Of a stretch of DNA of 25,869 nt, positions 1-7,895 are shown piece by piece (positions within the stretch are counted from its first letter, which is position 1; every line of letters starts with the position of its first letter). The translations under genes and the position numbers were made by a program. Where the stretch lies: positions 1-25,869 of the forward strand of contig CALEPT010000249.1 in assembly GCA_937910385.1 (NCBI GenBank), given 5' to 3'. A model generated the notes under the pieces. That model had not been told where the DNA came from. It was given only the letters and a program-made list of their open reading frames with translations, and did no database searches. The stretch is from an uncultured Ruminococcus sp. Its GTDB lineage: Bacteria; Bacillota; Clostridia; Oscillospirales; Ruminococcaceae.

Positions 1-115
1 GTAAGGGGTCTGGTTGTTCATGGGTTCGCCGTTCCGCTTGGGTGACAAGTGGGTGGAGAGTGACAGGCTCTTTGTCAAGTGGAACGGCGAACCTACCCGA
101 ACACCTTACGAACCA
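1..115. pseudogene. Scrambled tyrosine integrase remnant
   Basis: On the plus strand, 35-94 reads RLGDKWVESDRLFVKWNGEP, which closely matches residues 287-305 of the intact tyrosine integrase at 23975-25204 (RLGTKWVENDRLFTKWNGEP). On the minus strand, 1-35 reads WNGEPMNNQTPY, matching the next part of the same integrase (WNGEPMNPQTPF). The two halves therefore point in opposite directions and meet in an inverted repeat. No start codon, catalytic Arg/His/Tyr box or full domain lies inside the window. The minus-strand part could continue off the left edge. This is a broken copy or an inversion junction, not a working gene as it stands. The homology is read by eye against the integrase in the same window and is strong over about 20 residues. 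Confidence 0.75.
23..93. repeat. Perfect 13-bp inverted repeat with 45-bp spacer
   Basis: GGTTCGCCGTTCC (23-35) is the exact reverse complement of GGAACGGCGAACC (81-93). Both arms encode the NGEP motif of the integrase, read on opposite strands. Inverting the 45 bp in between would join the two integrase halves into one minus-strand frame. Confidence 0.85.
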
Positions 116-155
116 TCAAAAAGTGCGATAAACAGACGATTTTGCTATAATCATC

Positions 156-193
156 AAAAAGTCCGTTCCATAAAGGCAGGAGCGGACTTTTTT
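156..193. terminator. Bidirectional rho-independent terminator
   Basis: AAAAAGTCCG (156-165) pairs with CGGACTTTTTT (183-193), with extra TCC/GGA pairing inside the loop. The A-run and T-run make it a terminator candidate in both directions. It separates the integrase remnant from the two-component operon. Confidence 0.8.
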
Positions 194-213
194 ATCGGGT
201 AAAAAAATGAGCC

Positions 214-251
214 TTTTGGGTCATCACAACATTCGTGAAATATCGTATAAT
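214..251 (+). promoter_or_regulatory. Promoter of the two-component operon with TTTGGGTCAT box
   Basis: A perfect -10 box TATAAT sits at 246-251, but no good -35 box lies 16-18 bp upstream (223-228 is ATCACA). Instead TTTGGGTCAT ends at 224, 21 bp before the -10 box. The same 10-mer ends exactly 21 bp before the -10 box of the promoter at 3946. A missing -35 plus a shared upstream box is what an activator-dependent promoter looks like. The response regulator encoded by this operon is the natural candidate activator (inference). Confidence 0.65.
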
Positions 252-334
252 AATAATGAGCCTGCTGCTGCCCCTTGAAATCGGTTATCCTTTATGCTAC
301 AATAGAGGCAGGACTTATAAAGGAGAATATGGTC

Positions 335-1948
335 ATGCGAAAGCTCATAAAGAAGGATTCAGCGGTCATAACTGCATTTATTGCAGCATATATCCTGCTG
401 ATACTGGTCAATATTGTTTCACAGCTCATATTTAATACGGTCATACTCCCCACAATGCTTTTTTCGGCAGCGGTGATCGTCTGGGGAACGACCGTTTACC
501 GGCGCATTCTGCATAAGAAGATAATGAGGTACATCATTGCCGCAGATGTGTTTCTATTCCTGCTGTTTATCATACGATTGTGCAGGTACTACTTCTATCA
601 GGATCTGATCCTGATAGACAGGTACCTGTGGTACTCCTACTATATCCCGTTTATCGTGCTCCCCACACTGATGTTCTGTACTGCCTGTTATGTGGAAAAG
701 GACGAGGGGCAGAAGCTTCCTTTCACTGCAAAAGCACTATGGGTTGTAACAGGGATACTTCTGTGTACCGTCATGACCAACGACCTGCACCACTTTGCAT
801 TTTACTTTGCAGATATACACGACTACTCCGGCTCTGTATCATATCACTGGCTGTACTATACTATCGTTATATGGTCGTTCCTGCTGACGATCAGCGCATT
901 TGTCATAATCATAAGGCAGTGCAGACTTTCCCAGAGCCGCAAAAGCTGGTATATCCCTGTAGTGATCTCTGCTTTCGGTGTGATATTTTTAGTCGTGTAT
1001 TTTGTCTGCGGAGGTGCGCCAACGGTATTGGATATCAAAATATACAACCTGCAAGAGATGTATGCTCTTCTTTTCATTGGCATCTGGGAGAGTTGTATAC
1101 AGATCGGACTTATCAAGTCCAACACAGGCTATCTGGAGCTGTTTGAATTATCAGGTGTCAATGCCGCTTTGATCGATACTGATGAAAGGATCGTTTTCCG
1201 TTCAGCAGACTTTATTGAACAGGCAGACAGCGAGGAGCATATCACACGCAGGAAGTCCATAAATGGCGGCTTTGTTTTGTGGAGCGAGGACTTGTCTGCG
1301 ATCCGCCGCATCAACAGCGAGATCGAGGAGGCTACTGAGCGCATTGAGGAAGAAAACGACCTCATCGAGGAGGAAAACAGGCTCACCTCCGATATGGTCA
1401 AGTATGAGACCCAGAACAAGCTCTATGACAGGATAGCAGAGCATACCCGAAATCAGCTTGTGAAGATAGATAATACTTTGGCAGACGAGGGCGAGCTTGA
1501 TCTGCGAATGAAGTTTTGTCTGCTGCTGGGCGCCTATGTCAAGCGCTGTGCAAATATGATGCTGATCGCTGACAAACAGGATATGCTCTCCACTGATGAT
1601 TTGTATCTTTCCATCCATGAGAGTTTTGAGTATATGAGCTTTCTGGGTGTAGAATGTGAGCTGAAAAGTGGCAGACAGCTCCTGCTGCCCTCACAGAAGA
1701 TCATCGCAGCCTACGACCTGTTTGAAGCTGTTATCGAATCGGGACTTGAAGGTATGCGCGCAGGTCTGGTGCATATCGCTCCCGACGAAAGAATTGTTAT
1801 GGTAATGGAAACCGATCAGGACAGCGTGGATATAGAAAGGGATCATTTACTTGAGACACTGAAGAACGCAGGCCTTTCGCTTTCGGCAGAAATCGCAGAC
1901 GATATGCACCGCTTTACGCTGTATACGGGAGGTGTATCGAATGCGTAA
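335..1948 (+). CDS. Multi-pass membrane sensor, degenerate histidine kinase
   Basis: The protein has 537 residues if started at ATG 335. AGGAG at 321-325 gives 9-nt spacing to this ATG; the in-frame ATG at 329 would be only 3 nt away. The N-terminal half has about eight hydrophobic segments, like the 7TM region found in front of some sensor kinases. A short PAS-like stretch follows, then a Glu-rich coiled coil (EEATERIEEENDLIEEENR). The next region has the shape of a NarL-type dimerisation helix, but the phosphorylation box is EHTRNQ rather than HDxxxQ. The C-terminus resembles an ATPase fold without a clear N-box or GxG motifs. It probably senses and signals to the kinase that follows instead of phosphorylating by itself (inference). 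Its stop overlaps the next start by 8 nt, so the two are translationally coupled. The ligand is unknown. Confidence 0.75.
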   Translation: MRKLIKKDSAVITAFIAAYILLILVNIVSQLIFNTVILPTMLFSAAVIVWGTTVYRRILHKKIMRYIIAADVFLFLLFIIRLCRYYFYQDLILIDRYLWYSYYIPFIVLPTLMFCTACYVEKDEGQKLPFTAKALWVVTGILLCTVMTNDLHHFAFYFADIHDYSGSVSYHWLYYTIVIWSFLLTISAFVIIIRQCRLSQSRKSWYIPVVISAFGVIFLVVYFVCGGAPTVLDIKIYNLQEMYALLFIGIWESCIQIGLIKSNTGYLELFELSGVNAALIDTDERIVFRSADFIEQADSEEHITRRKSINGGFVLWSEDLSAIRRINSEIEEATERIEEENDLIEEENRLTSDMVKYETQNKLYDRIAEHTRNQLVKIDNTLADEGELDLRMKFCLLLGAYVKRCANMMLIADKQDMLSTDDLYLSIHESFEYMSFLGVECELKSGRQLLLPSQKIIAAYDLFEAVIESGLEGMRAGLVHIAPDERIVMVMETDQDSVDIERDHLLETLKNAGLSLSAEIADDMHRFTLYTGGVSNA

Positions 1949-3212
1949 TTTCATGTTTCTCCCCGAAGCAATAAAGGGTAGTCTGCTCCTGTGGCTGACG
2001 GTCATTTCCTTTGTGCTGCTGATCGTATTCCTACGCTATTACCGCACGGAACGCAGCAGGCTCAGGCTTTTCATATCCGCTGCGGAGGTTCTGTTTTCCT
2101 TTACGCTTAATATGATACTGACCACGCAGATCGCAAGAATGGGCGATTTTCTGATTGGCATACCGGCGGTCACGGTCACGGTACTGAACGCTGCTCTGAC
2201 AGTCATCGCAGGGGCAGAGCTGTTTCACATCATAAAGCTTCGTAATCAGAAGCTCTCTCCGCTTTCGGTGAAGGAGAGCATAGATCATCTTCCGACGGGG
2301 ATATGTTTTTACTATGACGGCGGACAGACGAAGCTCGTCAATCTGAAAATTGAAAGCATCTCCCAAAGGCTGTTCGGTGAAAACATATCCAATGCCGAAT
2401 ACCTGTGGAATGCAGTCTCAGGCGGCGATACGCCATATGCTGTCACCAGAGGCGAAAGACCTATCATCTGCTTTGATGACGGCACTGCATACAGCTTTGT
2501 CTGCCGTCAGGTCATGCTGAATGGTACACCGCTCTGGGAACTGCTCGCCTTTGACATCACTGAGGAATACCGCCTGACCGCAGAGCTTCAGGAAAAGCAG
2601 CAGCAGGCAGACTATATCAACGCAAGATTGAAAGCACTGAACTCCACCATTCAGTATGTCATCATGGAGAAGGAGACCTTGCAGATCAAGATCAATATCC
2701 ATGACAGCTTTGGGCAGACCTTACTGATGACAAAGCGGTATCTGTCAGACCCGGAGTGGACTGACAAGGGCGAAATGCTCCGGCTGTGGAGAAGGAATAT
2801 CGCTTTGCTGAAAAATGAAGATCGTGAGGAATGGCAGCGTCCGTATTATGTGACACTGAGCCATGCAGAGAAGCTCGGTGTCAGCGTTGTACTGACGGGA
2901 GAACTGCCTGAGAATAAACAGCTTGTACCGGTTATAAACTCGGCGATCATCGTTCATGTGACGAATGTACTGCGTCATGCGCAGGGTAACGAAGTCTATA
3001 TCACATCAGAAGAAACAGCGGACAGCTACACGCTCCGCTTTACCAACAACGGAAAAGCCCCTGAAGCAGAGATCAGGGAAAACGGCGGACTTGCCAATCT
3101 CAGGCAAAAGACCGAAAGCATCGGCGGCAGTATGCAGATCAGCAGCAGCCCGGTGTTTGCACTGAGCCTGATGCTGCCAAAGAAAAGTGAGGAGGAACAA
3201 AATGGCATATAA
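1941..3212 (+). CDS. Sensor histidine kinase, NarX/DesK-like (HisKA_3)
   Basis: The protein has 423 residues. ATG 1941 follows GGGAGG at 1927-1932 with 8-nt spacing; GTG 1932 is an in-frame alternative but overlaps that ribosome binding site. Three membrane segments occupy roughly residues 10-105. A PAS-like region follows (HLPTGICFYYDGG, then NLKIES). A helix carries the phosphoacceptor motif HDSFGQ (His254, Asp255, Gln259), typical of kinases that pair with NarL-type regulators. The C-terminal ATPase has an N-box around Asn342 (HVTNVLRHAQGN), then TNNGKAPE and ENGGLANLRQK as the G boxes. It should autophosphorylate on His254 and pass phosphate to the regulator that follows, with which it overlaps by 11 nt. 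The input probably comes from its own PAS/TM part or from the preceding sensor, perhaps as a heteromer (inference). Confidence 0.88.
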   Translation: MRNFMFLPEAIKGSLLLWLTVISFVLLIVFLRYYRTERSRLRLFISAAEVLFSFTLNMILTTQIARMGDFLIGIPAVTVTVLNAALTVIAGAELFHIIKLRNQKLSPLSVKESIDHLPTGICFYYDGGQTKLVNLKIESISQRLFGENISNAEYLWNAVSGGDTPYAVTRGERPIICFDDGTAYSFVCRQVMLNGTPLWELLAFDITEEYRLTAELQEKQQQADYINARLKALNSTIQYVIMEKETLQIKINIHDSFGQTLLMTKRYLSDPEWTDKGEMLRLWRRNIALLKNEDREEWQRPYYVTLSHAEKLGVSVVLTGELPENKQLVPVINSAIIVHVTNVLRHAQGNEVYITSEETADSYTLRFTNNGKAPEAEIRENGGLANLRQKTESIGGSMQISSSPVFALSLMLPKKSEEEQNGI

Positions 3213-3846
3213 GGTGCTGATCGCTGACGATCAGAAAATGGTTCGGCAGATGTTTGAGCTGGCGGTCAAAAGCTCGGAAAACTATGAGATCGCCGCCTTA
3301 GCCGCAGCTCCCGAAGAAGCCGTAGAAAAAGCACTGCATCAGAAGATAGACCTCATACTGATGGATGTCGTCATGGGCAGCGGTATGGACGGTCTTGATG
3401 CGGCGAAGGAGATCAAGGAGAACCGTCCGGAAATAAAGATACTTCTCGTCACTTCCATGCCGGAGGTATCCTACATCGACAGGGCAAAGGCGATCGGCAT
3501 CGAGAGCTTCTGGCACAAGGAGGTGCAGGAGCAGCCCCTCATCGAGATCATGGACAGAACAATGGCGGGTGAATCCGTTTATCCTGCAAGTATGCCTGTG
3601 GTGCGGTTCGGGAATATCGTCAGCACAGAGCTGACGGAAACCGAAATTGAGGTGCTGCGTGAGCTTGTGTCGGGCGCTTCCAACAAGGAGATCGCCGAGC
3701 GGCTTTATATGTCGGTAAACACGGTGAAGCGGCATATTTCGGATATGTTGGAAAAAACCGGCTTCAAGAGCCGCTTGCAGCTTGCGATCAGGGCAAGGGG
3801 CGGCGGACTTGTCATCAACAACAGGGATATCGGCTCAGAGGACTGA
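3202..3846 (+). CDS. NarL/LuxR-type response regulator
   Basis: The protein has 214 residues. ATG 3202 follows GAGGAGG at 3189-3195. The receiver domain has the acidic pair Asp9-Asp10, the phosphoacceptor Asp55 in LILMDVVM, the switch Thr/Ser in LLVTSMPE and the conserved Lys in FWHKE. The C-terminal LuxR-type helix-turn-helix reads LTETEIEVLRELVSGASNKEIAERLYMSVNTVKRHI, here described by its landmarks LTETE and SVNTVKRH. It ends the operon and is followed by a weak hairpin. The two promoters in this window that share TTTGGGTCAT, one upstream of this operon and one just downstream of this gene, are its likely targets. Such regulators usually bind as dimers at short dyads, and the copy at 3910-3921 is a perfect 12-bp palindrome. 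Confidence 0.93.
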   Translation: MAYKVLIADDQKMVRQMFELAVKSSENYEIAALAAAPEEAVEKALHQKIDLILMDVVMGSGMDGLDAAKEIKENRPEIKILLVTSMPEVSYIDRAKAIGIESFWHKEVQEQPLIEIMDRTMAGESVYPASMPVVRFGNIVSTELTETEIEVLRELVSGASNKEIAERLYMSVNTVKRHISDMLEKTGFKSRLQLAIRARGGGLVINNRDIGSED

Positions 3847-3865
3847 CGGAATGCCAGTCCTTTTG
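3839..3865 (+). terminator. Short hairpin terminator after the response regulator
   Basis: AGGACTG (3839-3845, overlapping the stop codon) pairs with CAGTCCT (3855-3861), followed by TTTTG. The stem is 7 bp and the T-run short, so readthrough is possible. Confidence 0.55.
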
Positions 3866-3909
3866 TTATATATGCACAAAGATGTTGAAAGATATTAGCC
3901 ACCAAGATT

Positions 3910-3951
3910 ACCCATTTGGGTCATGTGCGTTTTTGAGGGATATGGTAAAAT
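3910..3951 (+). promoter_or_regulatory. Promoter of the surface protein/peptide operon with palindromic box
   Basis: ACCCATTTGGGT at 3910-3921 is a perfect 12-bp palindrome. Within it and just beyond lies TTTGGGTCAT (3915-3924), identical to 215-224. The -10 box TAAAAT is at 3946-3951, exactly 21 bp after the 10-mer, as in the upstream promoter; ATAT-x-G directly before the -10 is also shared. No good -35 is present. It drives the large surface gene and, since no terminator separates them, probably the 33-residue peptide. Confidence 0.65.
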
Positions 3952-3997
3952 GAGTATGTATAAATACCCCCCTCATTTTTTAGAAGGAGTGATCTAT

Positions 3998-6900
3998 ATG
4001 AAAAAACTGATAAAACGCGCGACTGCGGCAGCCCTCTCACTGGCGCTCATTGGCGGAGCTATGCCCGATGTACCCGGTCTTTTCAAGCTGCCTGATATTT
4101 CAATGACAGCGGAGGCGGCAAGCGGATACAGCTACAACAGCTCTACGCAGACGCTTACGCTGAATGGTTCGTTTGATTTAGACGATATCAGAAGCTATTC
4201 TACAAAGGCTAAAAAAGTTGTCTCAACATCAAGTGCTGTTTTTCCCGAAAGTGCTTGGCTGTTTAGTGGTTGGAGTGCAGAGGAGTATGACCTTACTCTT
4301 GGCGATTTCAGCAATGTTATTAGTCTGGAAAGTTATTTTCAGAACTCAAAGGCTAAGTCAATAAAGATAGGAAACTCGACACTCAAAAATGCAACCACTA
4401 TGTCCTATATGTTTTACGGCTGTTCTGAACTGACAGATGTGTACTTTAACGGCATAAGCACGAGCAAAGTTACAAGAATGGCTTTTATGTTTTACGGCTG
4501 TTCTTCCCTTAAATCTGTTGACCTCAGCTCTTTTGATACAGCTAATGTCATTAATATGGATTGTATGTTCTATAATTGTTCATCTCTTAGCATTCTTGAC
4601 CTGAGCAATTTCAAAACTTCCTCACAAACAAGCATGGGCTATATGCTTGAAGGCTGTACATCTCTTTACATACTTGATATCAGCGGAATGACAAAATTCT
4701 CAGGTAATGAAATATTGAAAGGCTGCGATAACCTCTATATGCTGACTTTTGACCAGAACCTGGACTGGTCAGAGTATCTAACACTGGTCGGTATAAGTAA
4801 TGCCCCAATTGATTATGAGGACTTCAATGACCTTACAGGCTGGATGAGAAGCGATGACCCTACCTGTACTAACGTAACCGGTGAATATGGTAATGCAACT
4901 TTCCCTGCCGTAACAGGAAAGACCACATTCCTCAGACGTTCTGTGTGGACATGGTCAACTGACAGCTTTATAGTAAACACATTTTCACAGCATATGTATC
5001 TCCACGGCAATGTAAATCTTGATGATATAACCGGTCTCACCGATGGTCAGAAACAATGGGTGCGCTATATCAGTGCTGCGGACGACACGGTATTCCCTGC
5101 GAACTGCTCCTATATGTTCAACGGCTTCACCATCCTTGAAGACGTAAGGCTGAATAACGTGGACACAAGCAATGTCACAAATATGACCCGTATGTTCCAA
5201 AATTGCTATGAGGTAGACATGATCGACCACGATTTCGAGATCGATGAGTGGGACACAAGCAATGTCACCTACATGACAGGCGTCTTCCAGAACTGCAAAA
5301 ACCTGAAATACGGCTCATGGGTCGGCGAATGGGATACAAGCAATGTCACAAATATGTACTGTATGTTCAGGGGCTGCTCAGGTATGCTGGGCTATGAGAA
5401 CTATCGGTGGGATACAAGCAATGTTACCAATATGTCCTATATGTTCAGTGACTGCACGTCCCTGTCCAGCATCCATATTGAAAACTGGAACACGGACAAG
5501 GTGACCAGCGTCCGCAATATGTTCTCCGGCTGTACCGCTCTGGAAGCATTGCAGCTTGGAACAGACGGCACCAGCAGCAGCGTTTATGAAAGTGCTTGGC
5601 ACGTTTCCTCCGGCGCCAACTATGCAAATATGTTCAATGACTGCACTTCTTTGCAGAAGCTGTATATCTACAATTTCCAGATCTCTGACAGCACAAGTGC
5701 TGCCGATATGCTCAGCGGAGATAATGCTCTGTACGAGATCGGCCTCAATAGGTGGGGACAGGTCACAGAAGCGATGAAGCTCCATAATACTTACGGCTGG
5801 ACCAGCACACGCTCATACGCCTGCGTCTCCGGAACAGGCGAGTACGCTGTTCTTTCCTGTGACCATGAGGGCTATACGACCTACTATACCATGCAGGGCT
5901 TCACTCCCGTAGATCTTACGGCAGCAAATGCGGCGGAGTTCTTTACTGCTGACAGACCCTATCCCGGCAATATTGCGGATACGTACACAGTTTACAATAT
6001 GGGTATGGGCTATACCGTGGATAATGACAATTCCGGCTGGTACGATGTGGATAACGACTGCTTCCTTTCCAAGACAGACCGCCTCATGCCCGGCGGTGCG
6101 TATATTTACCGCGTTAGACTTGTTCCCACCCCCATGAAGTATTTTGAGCAGCCCACCAAGGCTATGATCGATGCGGTAACCTTTGCCGATTACGATGACC
6201 GCACTATGGAGTATCTCGATTGCGTTGCGGCTCACCTCAACGATGACGGAACGCTTGACATCTATGCTGTGCTCATTCGTTACCCCCTCGTAAACGGCAC
6301 TTCCTCAACCTACCCTGTCGCTCAGAATGATCTCAAAGGCTATTATCTGCCTGACAGCGCAGTCAGCGAATACACCTACAATGACAGACCCTATGCCCCG
6401 GCATATAAGCTGATGCGGCTTGCTTCCTCCTACAATGTGACCCCTACCTCGATCCAGTGGAAGATCGGACTGATACCGGTTGAGAGGACTTTCGATGACT
6501 GCTCATACGAACTGAGCATCGACGGCACAAATTACGTTTCGATGGAGTCCATGAACGGAATGGCGTTCATCGGCCTTGCCCCCAGTACTGAGTACACGGT
6601 CTCTGTGAGACTTGCCGGCGAAACCGAGTCCTTCTACTCAGAGAAGGTGTCAACTGCTGATATCACAAATCAGACAGCCGGCGAGTATATCGCTGAGGAG
6701 AAAGACGGATATCTCTCTCATATGAATGCTTCATTCAGCCATAATGTTGCGCTGAACAATAATCTCGGTATTGTTTATTACATTCCTGCTGATGAGCTCA
6801 ACGGATATGATAATGTAAAGCTTATCATTCAGAAGGAGCAGTTCAATGCAAGCGGCTCAGAAGTGACATACTCCACCGAAATGCTTACGAGCTATCGGAT

Positions 6901-7681
6901 CGAGGATTCAGGCTACGGCGATGAATATGTATTTGATTACAACAATATCGCTGCAAAGGAAATGGGCAACAAGGTATATGCAACTGTTTACGCTGAAAAA
7001 GACAATGTGATCTACATTTCACAGATCGACGAGTACAGCGTTACCACCTATGCCATGAACAAGCTGAACAAGTCCACTACAAAGGCAGCACTGAAAACGC
7101 TGCTGGTGGATATGCTGAACTACGGTGCTGCCGCACAGACTTATTTCAATTACAACACCGGCAATCTTGCAAACAGCACGCTGACAGCGGCACAGAAAAA
7201 GCTCGGTACAAGTGCATCTTCACTGAATATCGCTTCCGATGCTTCCGAAACAGCGATCAGCAGCCCGAAAGCTCAGTTCACCGGAAAGAATCTGCTGCTC
7301 GGCAACAATGTCGCGCTGGTGTTCTACATGACGTTCGACAGCTCTGTGGATAAGAATAATGTCACGCTGGAGCTTTCCTACGCAACAGTCACAGGTGAAA
7401 CGGTGAAAAAGACCGTACCGTTCAGTGAAATGAAGCTAAGCGGTTATGCAGCGGGAGAATATGAGTATGATCTTCTTGAGATCCGTGCAAAAGACTCCTG
7501 CCAGCCTGTCACAGCGAGAATTCTTCTGAACGGCAAGCAGATAAGCAACAAAATTACCTACAGTGTGCAGACCTATGCTTACAATAAGCTGAATAAGAGC
7601 TCAACAAGCGCAGAACTGAAAACGATTATTAACGCACTCATGGTTTACTGCAAATCGGCAGAAAATTATTTCAGTGCTTAA
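3998..7681 (+). CDS. Large BspA-like (DUF285) secreted surface protein
   Basis: The protein has 1227 residues. ATG 3998 follows AAGGAGTGAT at 3984-3993. A signal peptide starts MKKLIKRATAAALSLALIGG. Two blocks of DUF285/BspA-type leucine-rich repeats follow, about residues 131-235 and 367-521, with units such as DTSNVTNMxxMFxxCxxL. The middle part resembles fibronectin-like beta domains (SYELSIDGTNYVSM, then TEYTVSVRLAG). The C-terminal third holds two related modules, each ending in a YxxNKLNKSxT motif (SVTTYAMNKLNKSTT near residue 1014 and SVQTYAYNKLNKSST near 1188). No sortase motif, dockerin or transmembrane anchor is seen at the C-terminus, so how it stays on the cell is unclear. The family is linked to adhesion and protein binding. 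The next gene starts 32 nt downstream with no terminator, which ties this protein to the peptide cluster. It might present, bind or respond to the peptide (inference). Confidence 0.87.
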   Translation: MKKLIKRATAAALSLALIGGAMPDVPGLFKLPDISMTAEAASGYSYNSSTQTLTLNGSFDLDDIRSYSTKAKKVVSTSSAVFPESAWLFSGWSAEEYDLTLGDFSNVISLESYFQNSKAKSIKIGNSTLKNATTMSYMFYGCSELTDVYFNGISTSKVTRMAFMFYGCSSLKSVDLSSFDTANVINMDCMFYNCSSLSILDLSNFKTSSQTSMGYMLEGCTSLYILDISGMTKFSGNEILKGCDNLYMLTFDQNLDWSEYLTLVGISNAPIDYEDFNDLTGWMRSDDPTCTNVTGEYGNATFPAVTGKTTFLRRSVWTWSTDSFIVNTFSQHMYLHGNVNLDDITGLTDGQKQWVRYISAADDTVFPANCSYMFNGFTILEDVRLNNVDTSNVTNMTRMFQNCYEVDMIDHDFEIDEWDTSNVTYMTGVFQNCKNLKYGSWVGEWDTSNVTNMYCMFRGCSGMLGYENYRWDTSNVTNMSYMFSDCTSLSSIHIENWNTDKVTSVRNMFSGCTALEALQLGTDGTSSSVYESAWHVSSGANYANMFNDCTSLQKLYIYNFQISDSTSAADMLSGDNALYEIGLNRWGQVTEAMKLHNTYGWTSTRSYACVSGTGEYAVLSCDHEGYTTYYTMQGFTPVDLTAANAAEFFTADRPYPGNIADTYTVYNMGMGYTVDNDNSGWYDVDNDCFLSKTDRLMPGGAYIYRVRLVPTPMKYFEQPTKAMIDAVTFADYDDRTMEYLDCVAAHLNDDGTLDIYAVLIRYPLVNGTSSTYPVAQNDLKGYYLPDSAVSEYTYNDRPYAPAYKLMRLASSYNVTPTSIQWKIGLIPVERTFDDCSYELSIDGTNYVSMESMNGMAFIGLAPSTEYTVSVRLAGETESFYSEKVSTADITNQTAGEYIAEEKDGYLSHMNASFSHNVALNNNLGIVYYIPADELNGYDNVKLIIQKEQFNASGSEVTYSTEMLTSYRIEDSGYGDEYVFDYNNIAAKEMGNKVYATVYAEKDNVIYISQIDEYSVTTYAMNKLNKSTTKAALKTLLVDMLNYGAAAQTYFNYNTGNLANSTLTAAQKKLGTSASSLNIASDASETAISSPKAQFTGKNLLLGNNVALVFYMTFDSSVDKNNVTLELSYATVTGETVKKTVPFSEMKLSGYAAGEYEYDLLEIRAKDSCQPVTARILLNGKQISNKITYSVQTYAYNKLNKSSTSAELKTIINALMVYCKSAENYFSA

Positions 7682-7713
7682 TAATAACCAATTGTTGAGA
7701 GGAGGAAAAAGCA

Positions 7714-7815
7714 ATGGAGAAATATGAGACCCCTATGGTGGAGATCGTTTCTTTCGATGCGGAGGACGTTATCACCACCAGCACGCCGGCAGGCGACTAT
7801 CTCGAAAGAGACTAA
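7714..7815 (+). CDS. 33-residue candidate RiPP precursor peptide
   Basis: A strong AGAGGAGG (7698-7705) lies 8 nt before ATG 7714, far better than most ribosome binding sites here. The first part (MEKYETPMVEIVSFDAED) would be a leader and the last part, VITTSTPAGDYLERD, a core or signal. The Thr/Ser run TTST (21-24) offers hydroxyls for a kinase or nucleotidyl transfer. There is no Cys, so thioether or sactionine chemistry is excluded. From memory, short ORFs with an acidic leader and a VITTS motif are common beside PqqD-type genes in Clostridia, but I cannot check this here. It lies between the surface protein gene and a terminator, ahead of a PqqD-nucleotidyltransferase-kinase-exporter operon. 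The tail GDYLERD recurs at the end of the lipoprotein that follows. Confidence 0.75.
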   Translation: MEKYETPMVEIVSFDAEDVITTSTPAGDYLERD

Positions 7816-7831
7816 TGTCGTCTTAAAGAAG

Positions 7832-7862
7832 GCACCGTGCTGGCGACAGTACGGTGCTTTTT
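7832..7862 (+). terminator. Terminator/attenuator after the peptide gene
   Basis: GCACCGT (7832-7838) pairs with ACGGTGC (7851-7857), followed by TTTTT. It lies between the peptide and the modification genes, an arrangement typical of RiPP operons where the precursor is needed in excess and the enzymes come from readthrough. No separate strong promoter for the lipoprotein gene is evident in the 80-bp gap. Confidence 0.75.
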
Positions 7863-7895
7863 CATAGAATCACATATCCAATATGGAGGGCATCG

